A DNA stretch of 64,000 bases from BOG-931 sp963781725 (GCA_963781725.1 CAWAGV010000001.1:496001-560000), one strand, 5' to 3'. Shown: positions 27,433-36,643, counted from the first letter of the stretch. Notes: generated from the letters alone by a model not told the origin. Numbers and translations: made by a program.

Positions 27433-28461
27433 CTATTCGTGGTTGCCGTCATAGGCCCAGGTCAGGTAGGCGCCGGCCCAGGTGAAGCCGCCGCCGAACG
27501 CCGCAAGGATCAGCCGGTCGCCGGCGCGCAACATGCTTTCGTAGTCCCACAGCGACAGCGGGATCGTGGCCGCGGTGGTGTTGCCGTATTTGTGGATCGT
27601 CACCATCACCCGCGCCGCCGGCAGCTTCATGCGTTCCGCCATCGCCTCGATGATGCGCTTGTTGGCCTGGTGCGGCACCAGCCAGTCGATCTTGTCGCCG
27701 GTCAGTTCGTTGCGCTTCATCAGTTCGGTGGCGACTTCCACCATCCGCGCTACCGCGAACTTGTAAACCGCGGCGCCTTCCTGGTGGACGTAGTGCAACC
27801 GCTTCGCCACCGTATCGGCCGTCGGCGGCATCCGGCTGCCGCCGGCTTTCTGGTGCAGATGCGGCATGCCGGCGCCGTCGGAATGCACCACGGTATCGAT
27901 GATGCCGTGGGTTTCGCTGGGCTCGAGCAGCACCGCGCCGGCGCCGTCGCCGAACAGCACGCAGGTCGCCCGATCGGTGTAATCGATGATCGACGACATC
28001 TTGTCGGCGCCGACCACCACGATCTTCCTGAATTTTCCGGTTTCGATGAATTGCGAGGCGATGCTGAGCGCATAGACGAAGCCCGAGCAGGCCGCCTGCA
28101 CGTCGAAACTGCCAATGCCGCGGATGCCGACCATGTCGCAGATCAGGTTGGCGCTGGACGGAAAGACGAAATCCGGCGTCGTGGTGGCGCAGATCAGAAG
28201 GTCGACGTCTCCCGCTGCGGTGCCGGTCTTCTTCAGGAGACCGCGAACCGCCTCGGCGCCCATATGCGAGGTGCCGAGGCCGCGGCCTTTGAGAATGCGC
28301 CGCTCCTTGATGCCGGTCCGCTCGACGATCCATTCGTCGCTGGTATCGACCATTTGCGCCAGTTCGGCATTGGTCAGGACGTCGGGCGGCACGTAGCCAA
28401 ACACGCCGGCGATCGCGGCGCGGACCTTGGGCTTGCGAGCGGTTTTCCTGGCTTTAGTCAC
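27433..28461 (-). CDS. fabH: 3-oxoacyl-ACP synthase III
   Basis: A 342-aa KAS III that condenses acetyl-CoA with malonyl-ACP to start fatty-acid synthesis. The catalytic triad is visible: Cys in FDVQAACSGFVYAL, His in WLVPHQANKRIIEA, Asn in IHKYGNTTAATIPL. The family block TSDEWIVERTGIKERRI is present. A basic 14-residue N-terminal tail precedes the core. The start is a GTG at 28461; no better ATG lies nearby. Rhizobial fabH normally follows plsX; here plsX is absent and the upstream neighbour is an unrelated divergent gene, so the locus has been rearranged. Confidence 0.95.
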   Translation of the reverse strand: MTKARKTARKPKVRAAIAGVFGYVPPDVLTNAELAQMVDTSDEWIVERTGIKERRILKGRGLGTSHMGAEAVRGLLKKTGTAAGDVDLLICATTTPDFVFPSSANLICDMVGIRGIGSFDVQAACSGFVYALSIASQFIETGKFRKIVVVGADKMSSIIDYTDRATCVLFGDGAGAVLLEPSETHGIIDTVVHSDGAGMPHLHQKAGGSRMPPTADTVAKRLHYVHQEGAAVYKFAVARMVEVATELMKRNELTGDKIDWLVPHQANKRIIEAMAERMKLPAARVMVTIHKYGNTTAATIPLSLWDYESMLRAGDRLILAAFGGGFTWAGAYLTWAYDGNHE

Positions 28462-28565
28462 GCGGGACGCTTTGCAATGTCACTTCCGTCGGCCGTTGCC
28501 CCCGGTGGGAGTAGCAGGATGCGCGGGGCAGCGGTAGACGATAGTGCATCAGCCGCGGTCAATCG

Positions 28566-28622
28566 TTGAGGGCGTGGCAGACTTTAAAGTATAAAAAACC
28601 CTATAAATAGGAGTCCTATTTA
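28566..28622 (+). promoter_or_regulatory. Predicted promoter and palindrome ahead of the 28623 gene
   Basis: TTGAGG (28566-28571) and TATAAA (28590-28595) are spaced by 18 bases and read as -35 and -10. A palindrome TAAATAGGA-G-TCCTATTTA at 28604-28622 has 9-bp arms, contains the AGGAG ribosome site and ends exactly at the start codon. It may be a repressor operator or, with a five-base loop, an RNA hairpin hiding the ribosome site. Confidence 0.5.
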
Positions 28623-29126
28623 GTGCCACTCTCTCGCACCGCCATCATTCTCGTACTCGCTTTATTCTCGATACCGTGCAACGCGGCTGACCTGATAAAC
28701 TCTCAGCACTTTGAGTTTGAGGCGTCGTGCCGCGGTAGCGGCAAGGATATGGTCTACACGTGGAACGGCGGAGAAAACCGCATTCCGCCCCCGACCGAGT
28801 ACGGAAAATCTTTCATTTATCCGTGGCTCGATGACGACATTCTCATCAAGGGATTAGAGCTGGTCGTTGTGAAGCCATGGTCGGTTTTTATTGATTGGCT
28901 TGCGGTCGGCAACAATACATGGGCTGACTTCATGTTGCTAGTTGGCAACGGGCAATCTCATGCGGTCAACTTTTATCCCGACTTCGCCTTCCGCTTTCCA
29001 GGGAAGGGTAGCACCACACCGCACACCTATATTGACCTGCACGGGTCATGCTGGCGACCGTTCAAGGCGCGGGTGTTTCTCGAGCTGTACTACGCGCCCG
29101 TTGCGAACGAAAAAGCGCCACAGTAG
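28623..29126 (+). CDS. Secreted hypothetical protein, likely acquired
   Basis: A 167-aa protein starting at GTG 28623 behind AGGAG. Residues 1-21 form a signal peptide (PLSRTAIILVLALFSIPCNA). The mature part is rich in aromatic residues with a beta-strand pattern (LELVVVKPWSVFIDWLAVG, NFYPDFAFRFPGKG, KARVFLELYYAP) and two cysteines (ASCRGSG, HGSCWRP). I do not recognise a family. Its codon use and base content are clearly more AT-rich than fabH and lpxB on either side, and it is the only plus-strand gene between two minus-strand blocks. Both suggest horizontal transfer. Confidence 0.68.
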   Translation: MPLSRTAIILVLALFSIPCNAADLINSQHFEFEASCRGSGKDMVYTWNGGENRIPPPTEYGKSFIYPWLDDDILIKGLELVVVKPWSVFIDWLAVGNNTWADFMLLVGNGQSHAVNFYPDFAFRFPGKGSTTPHTYIDLHGSCWRPFKARVFLELYYAPVANEKAPQ

Positions 29127-29302
29127 CCAGCGATGGATAGCCAACAAACGCCGTAAGGTCAGCGTTTCAAAGAGTATTTGGGCTATAGACGAAGTCGCTC
29201 GTGCGAATGACGCCATCGTTACCATAAGAGATGCTGATACCGTATCAGAGTTCCGCTGAACTGTTTGGCACAGTAAAGTAGACTTGGCCCAATGAGTTCC
29301 AA

Positions 29303-30487
29303 TTAATCCCGGCCGCGCTGGGCCAGATCGAGTACGATCTGGGCCGCCTTGGCGCTCGGCGGCTCACCGCCGACGCCCATGATCGCATCAAGCCGAGCGA
29401 ACGCCGCGATCTGGCGCTGGCGTTGTGTGGTTTCCGCCAACAGCGGCGCCAGCGCCCCGGCAAGCCGCTCGGGCGTGCAGTCCTGCTGCAGAAATTCCGG
29501 AACGACATTTTCCCCAAGCACGAGGTTGGCCAGGATGACGCTGGACAAGGTCGAATTCGAGCGGTTCAGCTGGAAAATCATCTCCTCTATGCGCGACACG
29601 CGATAGGCCGCAACGGTCGGTATGCTGGCAAGCGCAAGCTCGAGCGTGACCGTGCCGGAGGCGGCCAGCGCCGCGCGGGCATTGCGAAACGCCGCCCACT
29701 TGCCGGGGGCGTCGACGACAAGGCGGGGCGGCACCGCCCAATCGGCGCTCGCCTCGCGGATGGTCGGCGCGAGATGCGGCAACGTCGGCAGCACCACGTC
29801 CATTGGACCGGCGCTATCGGCGACACGCGCGATCGTTTCGCCGAAGATACCGATCAATCGCCGAATCTCGTTTCGCCGGCTGCCGGGCAACAACAGTACG
29901 CATGGCGGGCTGGCGCTGCGGCGCTGCGCTTCTTCTGCGTTGGGACGGAGATCGCCGAGGCGTTCGATCAGCGGATGACCGACATAGCTGCACGGCGGAC
30001 CGCCGAGCTTGACGTGGGCGGCCGGCTCGAACGGCAGAATAGCCAGGACATGATCGACGTAGGCGCGCATGGCGCGCGCCCGGCCCGGGCGCCAGGCCCA
30101 GACCGAGGGCGACACGTAATCGACGATCGGGATCGCAGGCGCATGGCGGCGCACCCGGCGCGCGACCCGATGCGTGAAGTCGGGACTGTCGATGATGACC
30201 AGAACATCCGGGCGCGTGGCGATGATCGCGTCTGCGGTTTCGCGAATCCTGCGCAGGATGGTCGGCAACCGCTTCGGGATCGCGTTGATGCCGACAATCG
30301 AAAGGTCTTCGATGGGAAACGGGCTGGTCACGCCGGCTACGGCCATGGCCTCGCCGCCAATTCCGGCGAGCGCAAGCGGCCCGCCGTAGCCCGTCATTAG
30401 AGCGTCAATCAGGGCCGCGCCGAGCGCGTCGCCGGATTGTTCGGCGGCGACGAGATAAATCGAAAGCGGACGCAGCGCGTCCATCAT
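29303..30487 (-). CDS. lpxB: Lipid-A-disaccharide synthase
   Basis: A 394-aa GT19-family glycosyltransferase joining UDP-diacylglucosamine and lipid X to form the lipid A disaccharide at the inner membrane. Motifs: YLVAAEQSGDALGAAL at the N-terminus, IDSPDFTHRVARRVRR, YVSPSVWAWRPGRA, VLLLPGSRRNEIRR, and the C-terminal ASGTVTLELALASIPTVAAY. The start ATG at 30487 overlaps the lpxI stop (ATGATGG), so ATG 30484 is equally possible; both imply coupling. It ends the envelope gene cluster. Confidence 0.96.
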   Translation of the reverse strand: MMDALRPLSIYLVAAEQSGDALGAALIDALMTGYGGPLALAGIGGEAMAVAGVTSPFPIEDLSIVGINAIPKRLPTILRRIRETADAIIATRPDVLVIIDSPDFTHRVARRVRRHAPAIPIVDYVSPSVWAWRPGRARAMRAYVDHVLAILPFEPAAHVKLGGPPCSYVGHPLIERLGDLRPNAEEAQRRSASPPCVLLLPGSRRNEIRRLIGIFGETIARVADSAGPMDVVLPTLPHLAPTIREASADWAVPPRLVVDAPGKWAAFRNARAALAASGTVTLELALASIPTVAAYRVSRIEEMIFQLNRSNSTLSSVILANLVLGENVVPEFLQQDCTPERLAGALAPLLAETTQRQRQIAAFARLDAIMGVGGEPPSAKAAQIVLDLAQRGRD

Positions 30488-31350
30488 GCCGTACTCTTCT
30501 CGGGCACACCGACGACGAAGATTTCCGCGCTGTCGGCGGCCGCGATGACTTCGGCGGCATCGGCAATGATAGTGCTGCCGGCGGTGACTGCGATCCCGGC
30601 CAGACCTGCGCGCGCCACGTTCTCGATCGTCCTGGGCCCGATCGAAGGCAGATCGACGCGGCGATCCTGGCCCGGTTTCAGCGCCTTCACCAGAACACCG
30701 CTGCCGGCGGGCGCGGTAACGCGTCCCTGCCGGCGCAAATCGGCGATCCGCTGCAGCATTTGGTCGGTGCCTTCGGCGGCTTCGACGGCGAGTACATGTT
30801 GCCCGGCGATCACCACGGCCTGCCCGACATCGAAAGGCCCAAGCGCCGCCATCATCTGCAATCCACGGGCGATATCGGCATGATCGCCTGCCGCCGGTTG
30901 ACGATGTCCGAGCACACCTTTGGGAACAAGGAGTTCGGGCGCCACATCATCGATGCCGACGACACGGACGCCGTTGTCTTCCATCAGCCTGGCTATTCCC
31001 GACAATAATCCGTCGTCGCCGCCACGAAAGGAACGCACAATGCGAGGCATTGAGCGGATCGTGAGCCAGTCCAATCGTACCTGAGTCAACGGCGGGCGAA
31101 GCAACGACCCGATAAGGATGACCTCACGGCACCCTTCGCGGCGCGCAAGATTGATAAACCGCCCAAGCTGACCGACCGCAAACCAATGGTGCCGGTAGCA
31201 TTCGACCGCCGCGGGTTCGGCCCATCCACGCAGTCCAAACATGACCGGCTGCCTGCCCCGCTGTTTCGCAGCAGCGGCGACCGCACCGGGGAAGGTTCCG
31301 CCACCGCAAATGATCGCGAGCGGCTCGCCAGCCGGGGCCGGATCAGCCAT
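30484..31350 (-). CDS. lpxI: UDP-2,3-diacylglucosamine pyrophosphatase LpxI
   Basis: A 288-aa LpxI (DUF1009) protein. It hydrolyses UDP-2,3-diacylglucosamine to lipid X, the step done by LpxH in E. coli; alphaproteobacteria use LpxI. Features: LAIICGGGTFPGAVAAAA at the N-terminus, GQLGRFINLARREGC, and the C-terminal catalytic-domain blocks VLVKALKPGQDRRVDLPSIG and GLAGIAVTAGSTIIAD. It lies between lpxA (11 bp upstream) and lpxB (overlapping), the standard alphaproteobacterial order. Confidence 0.95.
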   Translation of the reverse strand: MADPAPAGEPLAIICGGGTFPGAVAAAAKQRGRQPVMFGLRGWAEPAAVECYRHHWFAVGQLGRFINLARREGCREVILIGSLLRPPLTQVRLDWLTIRSMPRIVRSFRGGDDGLLSGIARLMEDNGVRVVGIDDVAPELLVPKGVLGHRQPAAGDHADIARGLQMMAALGPFDVGQAVVIAGQHVLAVEAAEGTDQMLQRIADLRRQGRVTAPAGSGVLVKALKPGQDRRVDLPSIGPRTIENVARAGLAGIAVTAGSTIIADAAEVIAAADSAEIFVVGVPEKSTA

Positions 31351-31361
31351 GGACTGGCTCG

Positions 31362-32186
31362 TCAGACGACATCGTCGCTCTGTCTGCTGCTGCTAATGTG
31401 CTTGGCACGTGTCTGCGTCAGCGGGCGCTTTCCGCCGGCGCGAATGAACGCGATGATCTTCCCGACCGCTGGATCGTCGGCAAACTCGCGGGCTGCGGAC
31501 TCGACGCGTTCGGCGAAGCGGCCATTAGCGAAGAACAGAGCGCGGTAGGCGCGGCGCAAGGTATGCAGCTGCGCGCGCGTCGAACCGCGCCGCTGCAAGC
31601 CGACCACATTCAATCCGACGAGATCGGCTATTTGTCCGGATGCAAATCCAAATGGAATGATATCGCCGGAGATACCCGACAGGCCGCCGATCATGGCGCC
31701 CTCGCCGATACGGACGTATTGATGGACCGCGGCATTGCCGCCAATAAAAGTGTAATCGCCGACGCTGACGTGACCGCCCAATACGGCATTGTTGGCAAAA
31801 GTCACGCTGGTGCCGATATGGCAATCGTGCCCGACATGCGAGCCGACCATGAAGAAACAGCGATCTCCGACCGTGGTCAGACCGCCGCCATCCTCGGTCC
31901 CGGTGTTTATGGTGACGCCCTCGCGCAGCTCGCAACGCGCGCCGACAATCAGCCGGGTTGGTCCGCCGCGATAGTGCACGGATTGCGGCGGCGTGCCGAG
32001 CGAGGCGAAAGGATAGACGACTGTTTCCTCGCCAACGGTCGTCACCCCGGCGACGTTGACATGCGATATCAGGCGTACGCCGGACCGGAGTTCGACCTTC
32101 GGTCCCACCACGCAAAACGGTCCGACATCGACGTTCTCGCCCAGACGCGCACCGTCGGCAACGCGCGCTGTCGGATCGATAGCCAT
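31362..32186 (-). CDS. lpxA: UDP-N-acetylglucosamine acyltransferase
   Basis: A 274-aa left-handed beta-helix acyltransferase catalysing the first step of lipid A synthesis, from R-3-hydroxyacyl-ACP. Hexapeptide repeats are visible from residue 3 (DPTARVADGARLGENVDVGP) and the catalytic His lies in GSHVGHDCHIGTSV. The helical C-terminal domain (STRAQLHTLRRAYRALFF) closes the trimer. The ATG directly abuts the fabZ stop (TGA-ATG), so translation of lpxA may depend on ribosomes finishing fabZ. That is of interest because fabZ appears frameshifted. Confidence 0.96.
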   Translation of the reverse strand: MAIDPTARVADGARLGENVDVGPFCVVGPKVELRSGVRLISHVNVAGVTTVGEETVVYPFASLGTPPQSVHYRGGPTRLIVGARCELREGVTINTGTEDGGGLTTVGDRCFFMVGSHVGHDCHIGTSVTFANNAVLGGHVSVGDYTFIGGNAAVHQYVRIGEGAMIGGLSGISGDIIPFGFASGQIADLVGLNVVGLQRRGSTRAQLHTLRRAYRALFFANGRFAERVESAAREFADDPAVGKIIAFIRAGGKRPLTQTRAKHISSSRQSDDVV

Positions 32187-32646
32187 TCAGGCTCCAGCTA
32201 TAGCCGCGCCAACCTCGGCCTCTGCGATCAGCACGTCGTCAACTTTGGCTTCTGCCCGGTACCACCACATCATGCGCCGGTGGGCAATCTTGTTGACGTG
32301 ATATTTCACCACGTCGCCGGGACCTGCCGGTTTGCGGAACTTGGCCTTGTCGATGGTCAAGAAATAAAACAACGATTTTTTCCGCGTCGCCTCATCCATC
32401 TGGCGCAAGCACAGAACGCCGGCGGTTTGCGCCATACCTTCGATCATCAAGACGCCAGGCATCACCGGATTGTTGGGAAAATGGCCGAGGAACTGCGGTT
32501 CGTTCGCTGAAATGTTTTTGATGCCGATCGCCGAACTCGTCGCCACGGATTTCGATGATGCGATCGATCATCAAAAACGGAAAACGATGCGGCAGAAATT
32601 TCAGGATCTCATGAATATCGGCGATGCCAAGGCTGTCCGAAGTCAT
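32187..32646 (-). pseudogene. fabZ: 3-hydroxyacyl-ACP dehydratase FabZ, frameshifted by one extra base
   Basis: Dehydratase of fatty-acid elongation. From ATG 32646 (overlapping the lpxD stop) the frame reads TSDSLGIADIHEILKFLP then HRFPFLMIDRIIEIRGDE, including the catalytic His in LPHRFP, and then leaves the family sequence. The rest continues in the next frame: SAIGIKNISANEPQFLGHF and PVMPGVLMIEGMAQTAG (catalytic Glu), to the stop at 32187. The switch falls at the double T (plus-strand AA at 32534-32535), where removing one base restores RGDE-SAIG and gives a normal 152-aa protein. The total of 460 nt is one more than a multiple of three. As FabZ is usually essential, a sequence error is likely unless another dehydratase exists. 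Confidence 0.9.
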
Positions 32647-33737
32647 TCCTTGTTCCCTTCGGTCTTGCTGCCGCGTCGCGCCAGACGGCGCAGTGCGGCA
32701 AAACCTTGCATCCACTCGCGTGCCGGAACTGCCGGGCTGCCGCCCCAACGCTCGCCGTCGGGAATATCGGTTCCGACCCCGGCCTGACCGGCAAGCATGA
32801 CCTGCGAGCCGATCGTCACGTGGTCGGCAATTCCAGCCTGACCGCCCATGATGACGAAATCGCCAACTTTTACGCTGCCGGATATCCCGGTCTGCGAAGC
32901 GATCAGGCAATGGCGCCCGACGATGACGTTGTGCGCTATTTGAACGAGATTGTCGATTTTACTGCCCTCGCCGATCACGGTGTCGCGGGTTGAGCCGCGG
33001 TCGACGGTAGAGTTGGCGCCGATTTCCACGTCGTCCTGGATAATGACGCGCCGCGTCTGCGGGATTTTCTGGTGGCCTTGCGGTCCGGGCAAATAGCCGA
33101 AGCCGTCCTGACCGATACGGGCGCCGGGATGGATGATGACGCGGTCTCCGATCAGGGAATGCTGGATCGTTACGCCGGCGCCGATCGCGCATTGGCGGCC
33201 GATGCACACTCCGGGTCCGATGGCAGCGCCGGCGGCGATAACGGTGCCCTTGCCGATCTCGGCATGAGGACCGATCACGGCCAATGGGTCGACAATCACG
33301 CCATCCTCAAGATGCGCTGACGGGTGAATGTGAGCCTGCGCGTTGCGTCCGCTTTCACCAAACAGCGACGACGGCCGAAGCGTCGCGGGAAACAAGGCGT
33401 AGGCAACCGCGACAAACGCCCGGTAGGGCTGCGGCGTCACCAGCACGACCAGATCTTTCGGCGCAGAGGCTTCAAACCGCGGCGCGACAAGGCACGCGCC
33501 GGCGTGGGTCTTCTTCATCGCCTCGGCATATTTCGGATTGTCGAAAAAGCTGATGTCGGACGCCGTCGCCGTATCGAGCGGCGCAATATCCGAGACCCGT
33601 TTATCAAGACGATCGCCCTGCCGCGGCTTGGCGCCGGTCAGAGCGGCAACCTGCTCGATCGTAAGATCGCGCTCGGCGCGAGGCATATTCAGCATGCGCC
33701 GATCCATGACGCCAGCCCGGTGGAGCGGATTTGACAT
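32643..33737 (-). CDS. lpxD: UDP-3-O-(3-hydroxyacyl)glucosamine N-acyltransferase
   Basis: A 364-aa acyltransferase adding the N-linked chain in lipid A synthesis. The N-terminal uridine-binding domain (DLTIEQVAALTGAKP, DISFFDNPKYAEAMKKT) is followed by hexapeptide repeats (HPSAHLEDGVIVDPLAVIG onward) with the catalytic His in LVQIAHNVIVG, and GSKIDNLVQ. The last part (SPAVPAREWMQGFAALRRLARRG) is the usual C-terminal helix. The start at ATG 33737 could be one of several closely spaced Met codons; the first 15 residues are not conserved. The stop overlaps fabZ's start by ATGA. Confidence 0.95.
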   Translation of the reverse strand: MSNPLHRAGVMDRRMLNMPRAERDLTIEQVAALTGAKPRQGDRLDKRVSDIAPLDTATASDISFFDNPKYAEAMKKTHAGACLVAPRFEASAPKDLVVLVTPQPYRAFVAVAYALFPATLRPSSLFGESGRNAQAHIHPSAHLEDGVIVDPLAVIGPHAEIGKGTVIAAGAAIGPGVCIGRQCAIGAGVTIQHSLIGDRVIIHPGARIGQDGFGYLPGPQGHQKIPQTRRVIIQDDVEIGANSTVDRGSTRDTVIGEGSKIDNLVQIAHNVIVGRHCLIASQTGISGSVKVGDFVIMGGQAGIADHVTIGSQVMLAGQAGVGTDIPDGERWGGSPAVPAREWMQGFAALRRLARRGSKTEGNKE

Positions 33738-33811
33738 TCGCTGCCTACCCTGCCGCGAACCCGCGTAGCGAAGGTCAAATCCAAAAGCTCCGGTTACTTA
33801 TAATTGCCGGC

Positions 33812-33867
33812 GGTCCCTTGATTCAAACATTCGCACCCGAGTTGGAATGCGAATGTTTGATTGGACC
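33812..33867. other. Large stem-loop between bamA and lpxD
   Basis: Perfect 13-bp arms TCAAACATTCGCA (33823-33835) and TGCGAATGTTTGA (33848-33860), extended after two mismatched bases by GGTCC (33812-33816) and GGACC (33863-33867), enclose a 12-base loop. It starts just after the bamA stop. No U-tract follows on the transcribed strand, so it is more likely an mRNA processing or stability element than a terminator. The AT content of the arms is unusual here. Confidence 0.65.
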
Positions 33868-33878
33868 ACCGGCTGCGA

Positions 33879-36449
33879 TCAGAAATGCGTGCCGCCGCCG
33901 AAAGCGAAGAACTGCTTGCGGTCGTACCATTTGCTCAAAATCGGATAAGCGAAGTCGAAGCGGAGCGGACCGAACGGCAAATCCCAGATGATGCTGGCAC
34001 CCGCCGACATACGCACGCTCATATCGTCTACGTACTGCATACCGCACTGGCAGACAAAGCTGCCGGTGGGTACTCCTGTGGATGGATTTAACGTGTTGAT
34101 CGTACCGTTGACTTCGCCGGTCGCAGGATACTGTGTTTCACCCTTGTATCCCCAAACCGAGCCGGCATCGACGAAGACGGCACCTTTGAAGCCGGTATCC
34201 TTAGGCAAGAAATAGAACGGATACTGGAATTCGAGGCTTGCGCCCCAATAATTCGTACCACCGATGGCGTCGTTTGACGTGCCGTTGGTGATATCGCGCG
34301 GGCCGATACCCGCCGGCGCAAAACCGCGAACCAGATTGGGGCCCATCTTGAAGTCATCCAGCATGCGGACTTCCTGCCCACCCAGTCCGATCATGTTGCC
34401 AGCCTGAAGATGAACAATACCGATCAGGTCGGGAACGACTTCATAGTACGAATGGAAATCCGCCGCCGTGCGCATGTAATCGACATCACCACCAAGCCCT
34501 GCGAAATCTTGGCCAAAAGTCGCCAACAAGCCGTTGGTCGGGCTCTTGTTGTTGTCGAGGGTATTGTAGCTAAACCCGTAGCCCACCGCCGAGGTCAACG
34601 TCGATCCAGCAGCCAATTCGACGCGGACCGGAAGCGAAGCCTGACCATACGTCCAGCAATTCTGATTAGTGGTCGCGTTGTAATTCGGATAGTAAGTCGA
34701 GACGCCGCCGGGAGCAGCACCGGCAGCAGCGATTGCCGCGGGCGTAGCGAATGTATTAACAAAATCCGGGTTGATGTTGTTACAATTATCCAGATAGGCC
34801 GGCAGCGTAATTTTCTGCGTGTAGAGCGAATAGCGCAGCTGAAGGCTCAGATCCTCGCGCAGCGGGATACCGAACTTCAGCGTGCCGCCGAGCGATTCCG
34901 TTCCGTACGACAGATAGCTGTTGGGTAGCGTCTCCTTGGCAAAGAGATCGACGCCCGCTCCGATGCGCGAGTCGAGGAAATAAGGCTCGATGAAGTTGAG
35001 CTCGACGCCGCGGGTATATTCGCCATAGGTCACGGCCGCTTTTGCGTAGCGTCCGGTACCGAGCAGGTTTCGCTCGGAGACGGATACCGTCGCCAGCCAT
35101 CCCTCAGCCGTCGAGTAACCGCCCATGATCGAGAAATCGCCCGTCGATTGCTCTTCGACTTCGATATTGATCACGACGCGGTCGGGCGCCGATCCGGGTT
35201 CATTGGTGATCTTGACGTTCTTGAAGAAGCCAAGGTTCTTGATCCGGCGCTCGGCGCGGTCGATCAGCGCGCGATTGTATGGGTCGCCTTCGGCGATATC
35301 GAGTTCGCGCCGGATCACGTAGTCGCGGGTGCGGACATTGCCGCGAACGTTGATGCGTTCGATGTAGGCCCGCGTCCCTTCGTCGACGACATAGGCCAGC
35401 GAAATCGTTCTGGTCTGCGGATCGCGGTCGCCGCGCGGGCGGACCGTGGCGAACGGATAGCCGTGCCGCGCAACGTCGATCGTGATGTCCTCGACCGTCT
35501 TCTCGACGGCTTCGCCGTTATAGGTGTCGCCCGGGTGCGTTTGCAGGATAGGCCGCAACGACTGCGAGTCGATGGCGCGCACGTTGGACTGAACGTCAAT
35601 CTTGCCGAAGTGGTAGATCGGCCCCTCTTCGATCGTGAAGGTGATAATGAAGCCCTTCTTGGCGGGGTCGTATTCCGCGGTGGCCGAAACCACCTGCACG
35701 TCGGCAAAGCCGTGCTTGAGATAAAATCGCCGAATGAGGTCGCGGTCCGCCTCGATGCGATCCGGATCGTAAACGTCCGTGGTCTGCATGAAGCTGAGGA
35801 AATTCGATTCAGAGGTCTTGATGACCTCTTTCAGGCGAAAGGCGCTGTAGGACTTGTTGCCGACGAAAACGACGGATTTGACGCCGGTCTTTTCGCCCTC
35901 GTTGACGATGAAAACCAGATCCACCCGGTTGTTCGGGCGCTCGACGATCTGCGGGACCACCGTCACGTCGAAACGGCCGCTGCGCTGATAGACGTCGATG
36001 ATGCGCTGCGTATCGGCTTGCACCTTCGCCTTCGACAGCGAGTCACGTTCCTTGGACTGGATTTCCTGTTTGAGCTGCTCGTCCTTCAGGCGATGATTGC
36101 CTTCAAAGGCGACGCGATCGATGACCGCCAACTCCACCACGGTGACGACGATATGGCCACCGGCGCGGGAAATGTGCACGTCCTGGAACAACCCGGACCC
36201 GTAAAGCGCCTTGAGCGCGGCATTGATCTTGGCGTCGTCGATATGCTCGCCGGGACCAACCTTGAAATAGGAACGGATCGTATCCGCCTCGATGCGGCGG
36301 TTGCCTTCAACGACAATGGCTTCGGAGCTGGTGCTTGCTCCGGCCGACGGCGCGGCATACGCCGCGCCGGCTGCAAAGCCAACGCATACAACCCCCAAGA
36401 GCAGACTGGCGACAACCAGCCCCCGGCTCAACCACCCACAAATTTTCAT
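33879..36449 (-). CDS. bamA: Outer-membrane protein assembly factor BamA
   Basis: An 856-aa Omp85 protein, the core of the machine inserting beta-barrels in the outer membrane. A signal peptide (LVVASLLLGVVCVGFAAGAA, cut near AYAAP) is followed by five POTRA domains over about residues 42-425 (first: IVVEGNRRIEADTIRSYF; later TRAYIERINVRGNVRTRDYV). A 16-strand barrel follows, with the hallmark MLDDFKMGPNLVRGFAPAGI near the lid-lock region. The chain ends in Phe (FAFGGGTHF), as barrel signals require. It is 194 bp downstream of rseP on the same strand and ahead of lpxD. Confidence 0.97.
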   Translation of the reverse strand: MKICGWLSRGLVVASLLLGVVCVGFAAGAAYAAPSAGASTSSEAIVVEGNRRIEADTIRSYFKVGPGEHIDDAKINAALKALYGSGLFQDVHISRAGGHIVVTVVELAVIDRVAFEGNHRLKDEQLKQEIQSKERDSLSKAKVQADTQRIIDVYQRSGRFDVTVVPQIVERPNNRVDLVFIVNEGEKTGVKSVVFVGNKSYSAFRLKEVIKTSESNFLSFMQTTDVYDPDRIEADRDLIRRFYLKHGFADVQVVSATAEYDPAKKGFIITFTIEEGPIYHFGKIDVQSNVRAIDSQSLRPILQTHPGDTYNGEAVEKTVEDITIDVARHGYPFATVRPRGDRDPQTRTISLAYVVDEGTRAYIERINVRGNVRTRDYVIRRELDIAEGDPYNRALIDRAERRIKNLGFFKNVKITNEPGSAPDRVVINIEVEEQSTGDFSIMGGYSTAEGWLATVSVSERNLLGTGRYAKAAVTYGEYTRGVELNFIEPYFLDSRIGAGVDLFAKETLPNSYLSYGTESLGGTLKFGIPLREDLSLQLRYSLYTQKITLPAYLDNCNNINPDFVNTFATPAAIAAAGAAPGGVSTYYPNYNATTNQNCWTYGQASLPVRVELAAGSTLTSAVGYGFSYNTLDNNKSPTNGLLATFGQDFAGLGGDVDYMRTAADFHSYYEVVPDLIGIVHLQAGNMIGLGGQEVRMLDDFKMGPNLVRGFAPAGIGPRDITNGTSNDAIGGTNYWGASLEFQYPFYFLPKDTGFKGAVFVDAGSVWGYKGETQYPATGEVNGTINTLNPSTGVPTGSFVCQCGMQYVDDMSVRMSAGASIIWDLPFGPLRFDFAYPILSKWYDRKQFFAFGGGTHF

Positions 36450-36643
36450 GCGCTACGCGCTCTCATTCCCCGAACCGCCGGCCCCTCAGGCGGCACACTG
36501 AGTCTGTCCTCCGTCTCGATCAGATTATGATATTGAAAACGCTGGAAATTTGCCAGAACCCCTGCACCCACGCGCTTACCCCTTAACTTCCCCGACGCAA
36601 GCAAGTGCAACGGCAAAATGGCCAATCTTGGACCTAGCCCGAT

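Noticed and set aside
32643..32910. Overlapping minus-strand frame through lpxD leading into fabZ
   Set aside because: Only the part from ATG 32646 is FabZ; the upstream part is an out-of-frame reading of lpxD.
34700..34800. Low-complexity Ala/Gly stretch in the BamA barrel
   Set aside because: Reads as an extracellular loop in an intact bamA frame; not a repeat or insertion.
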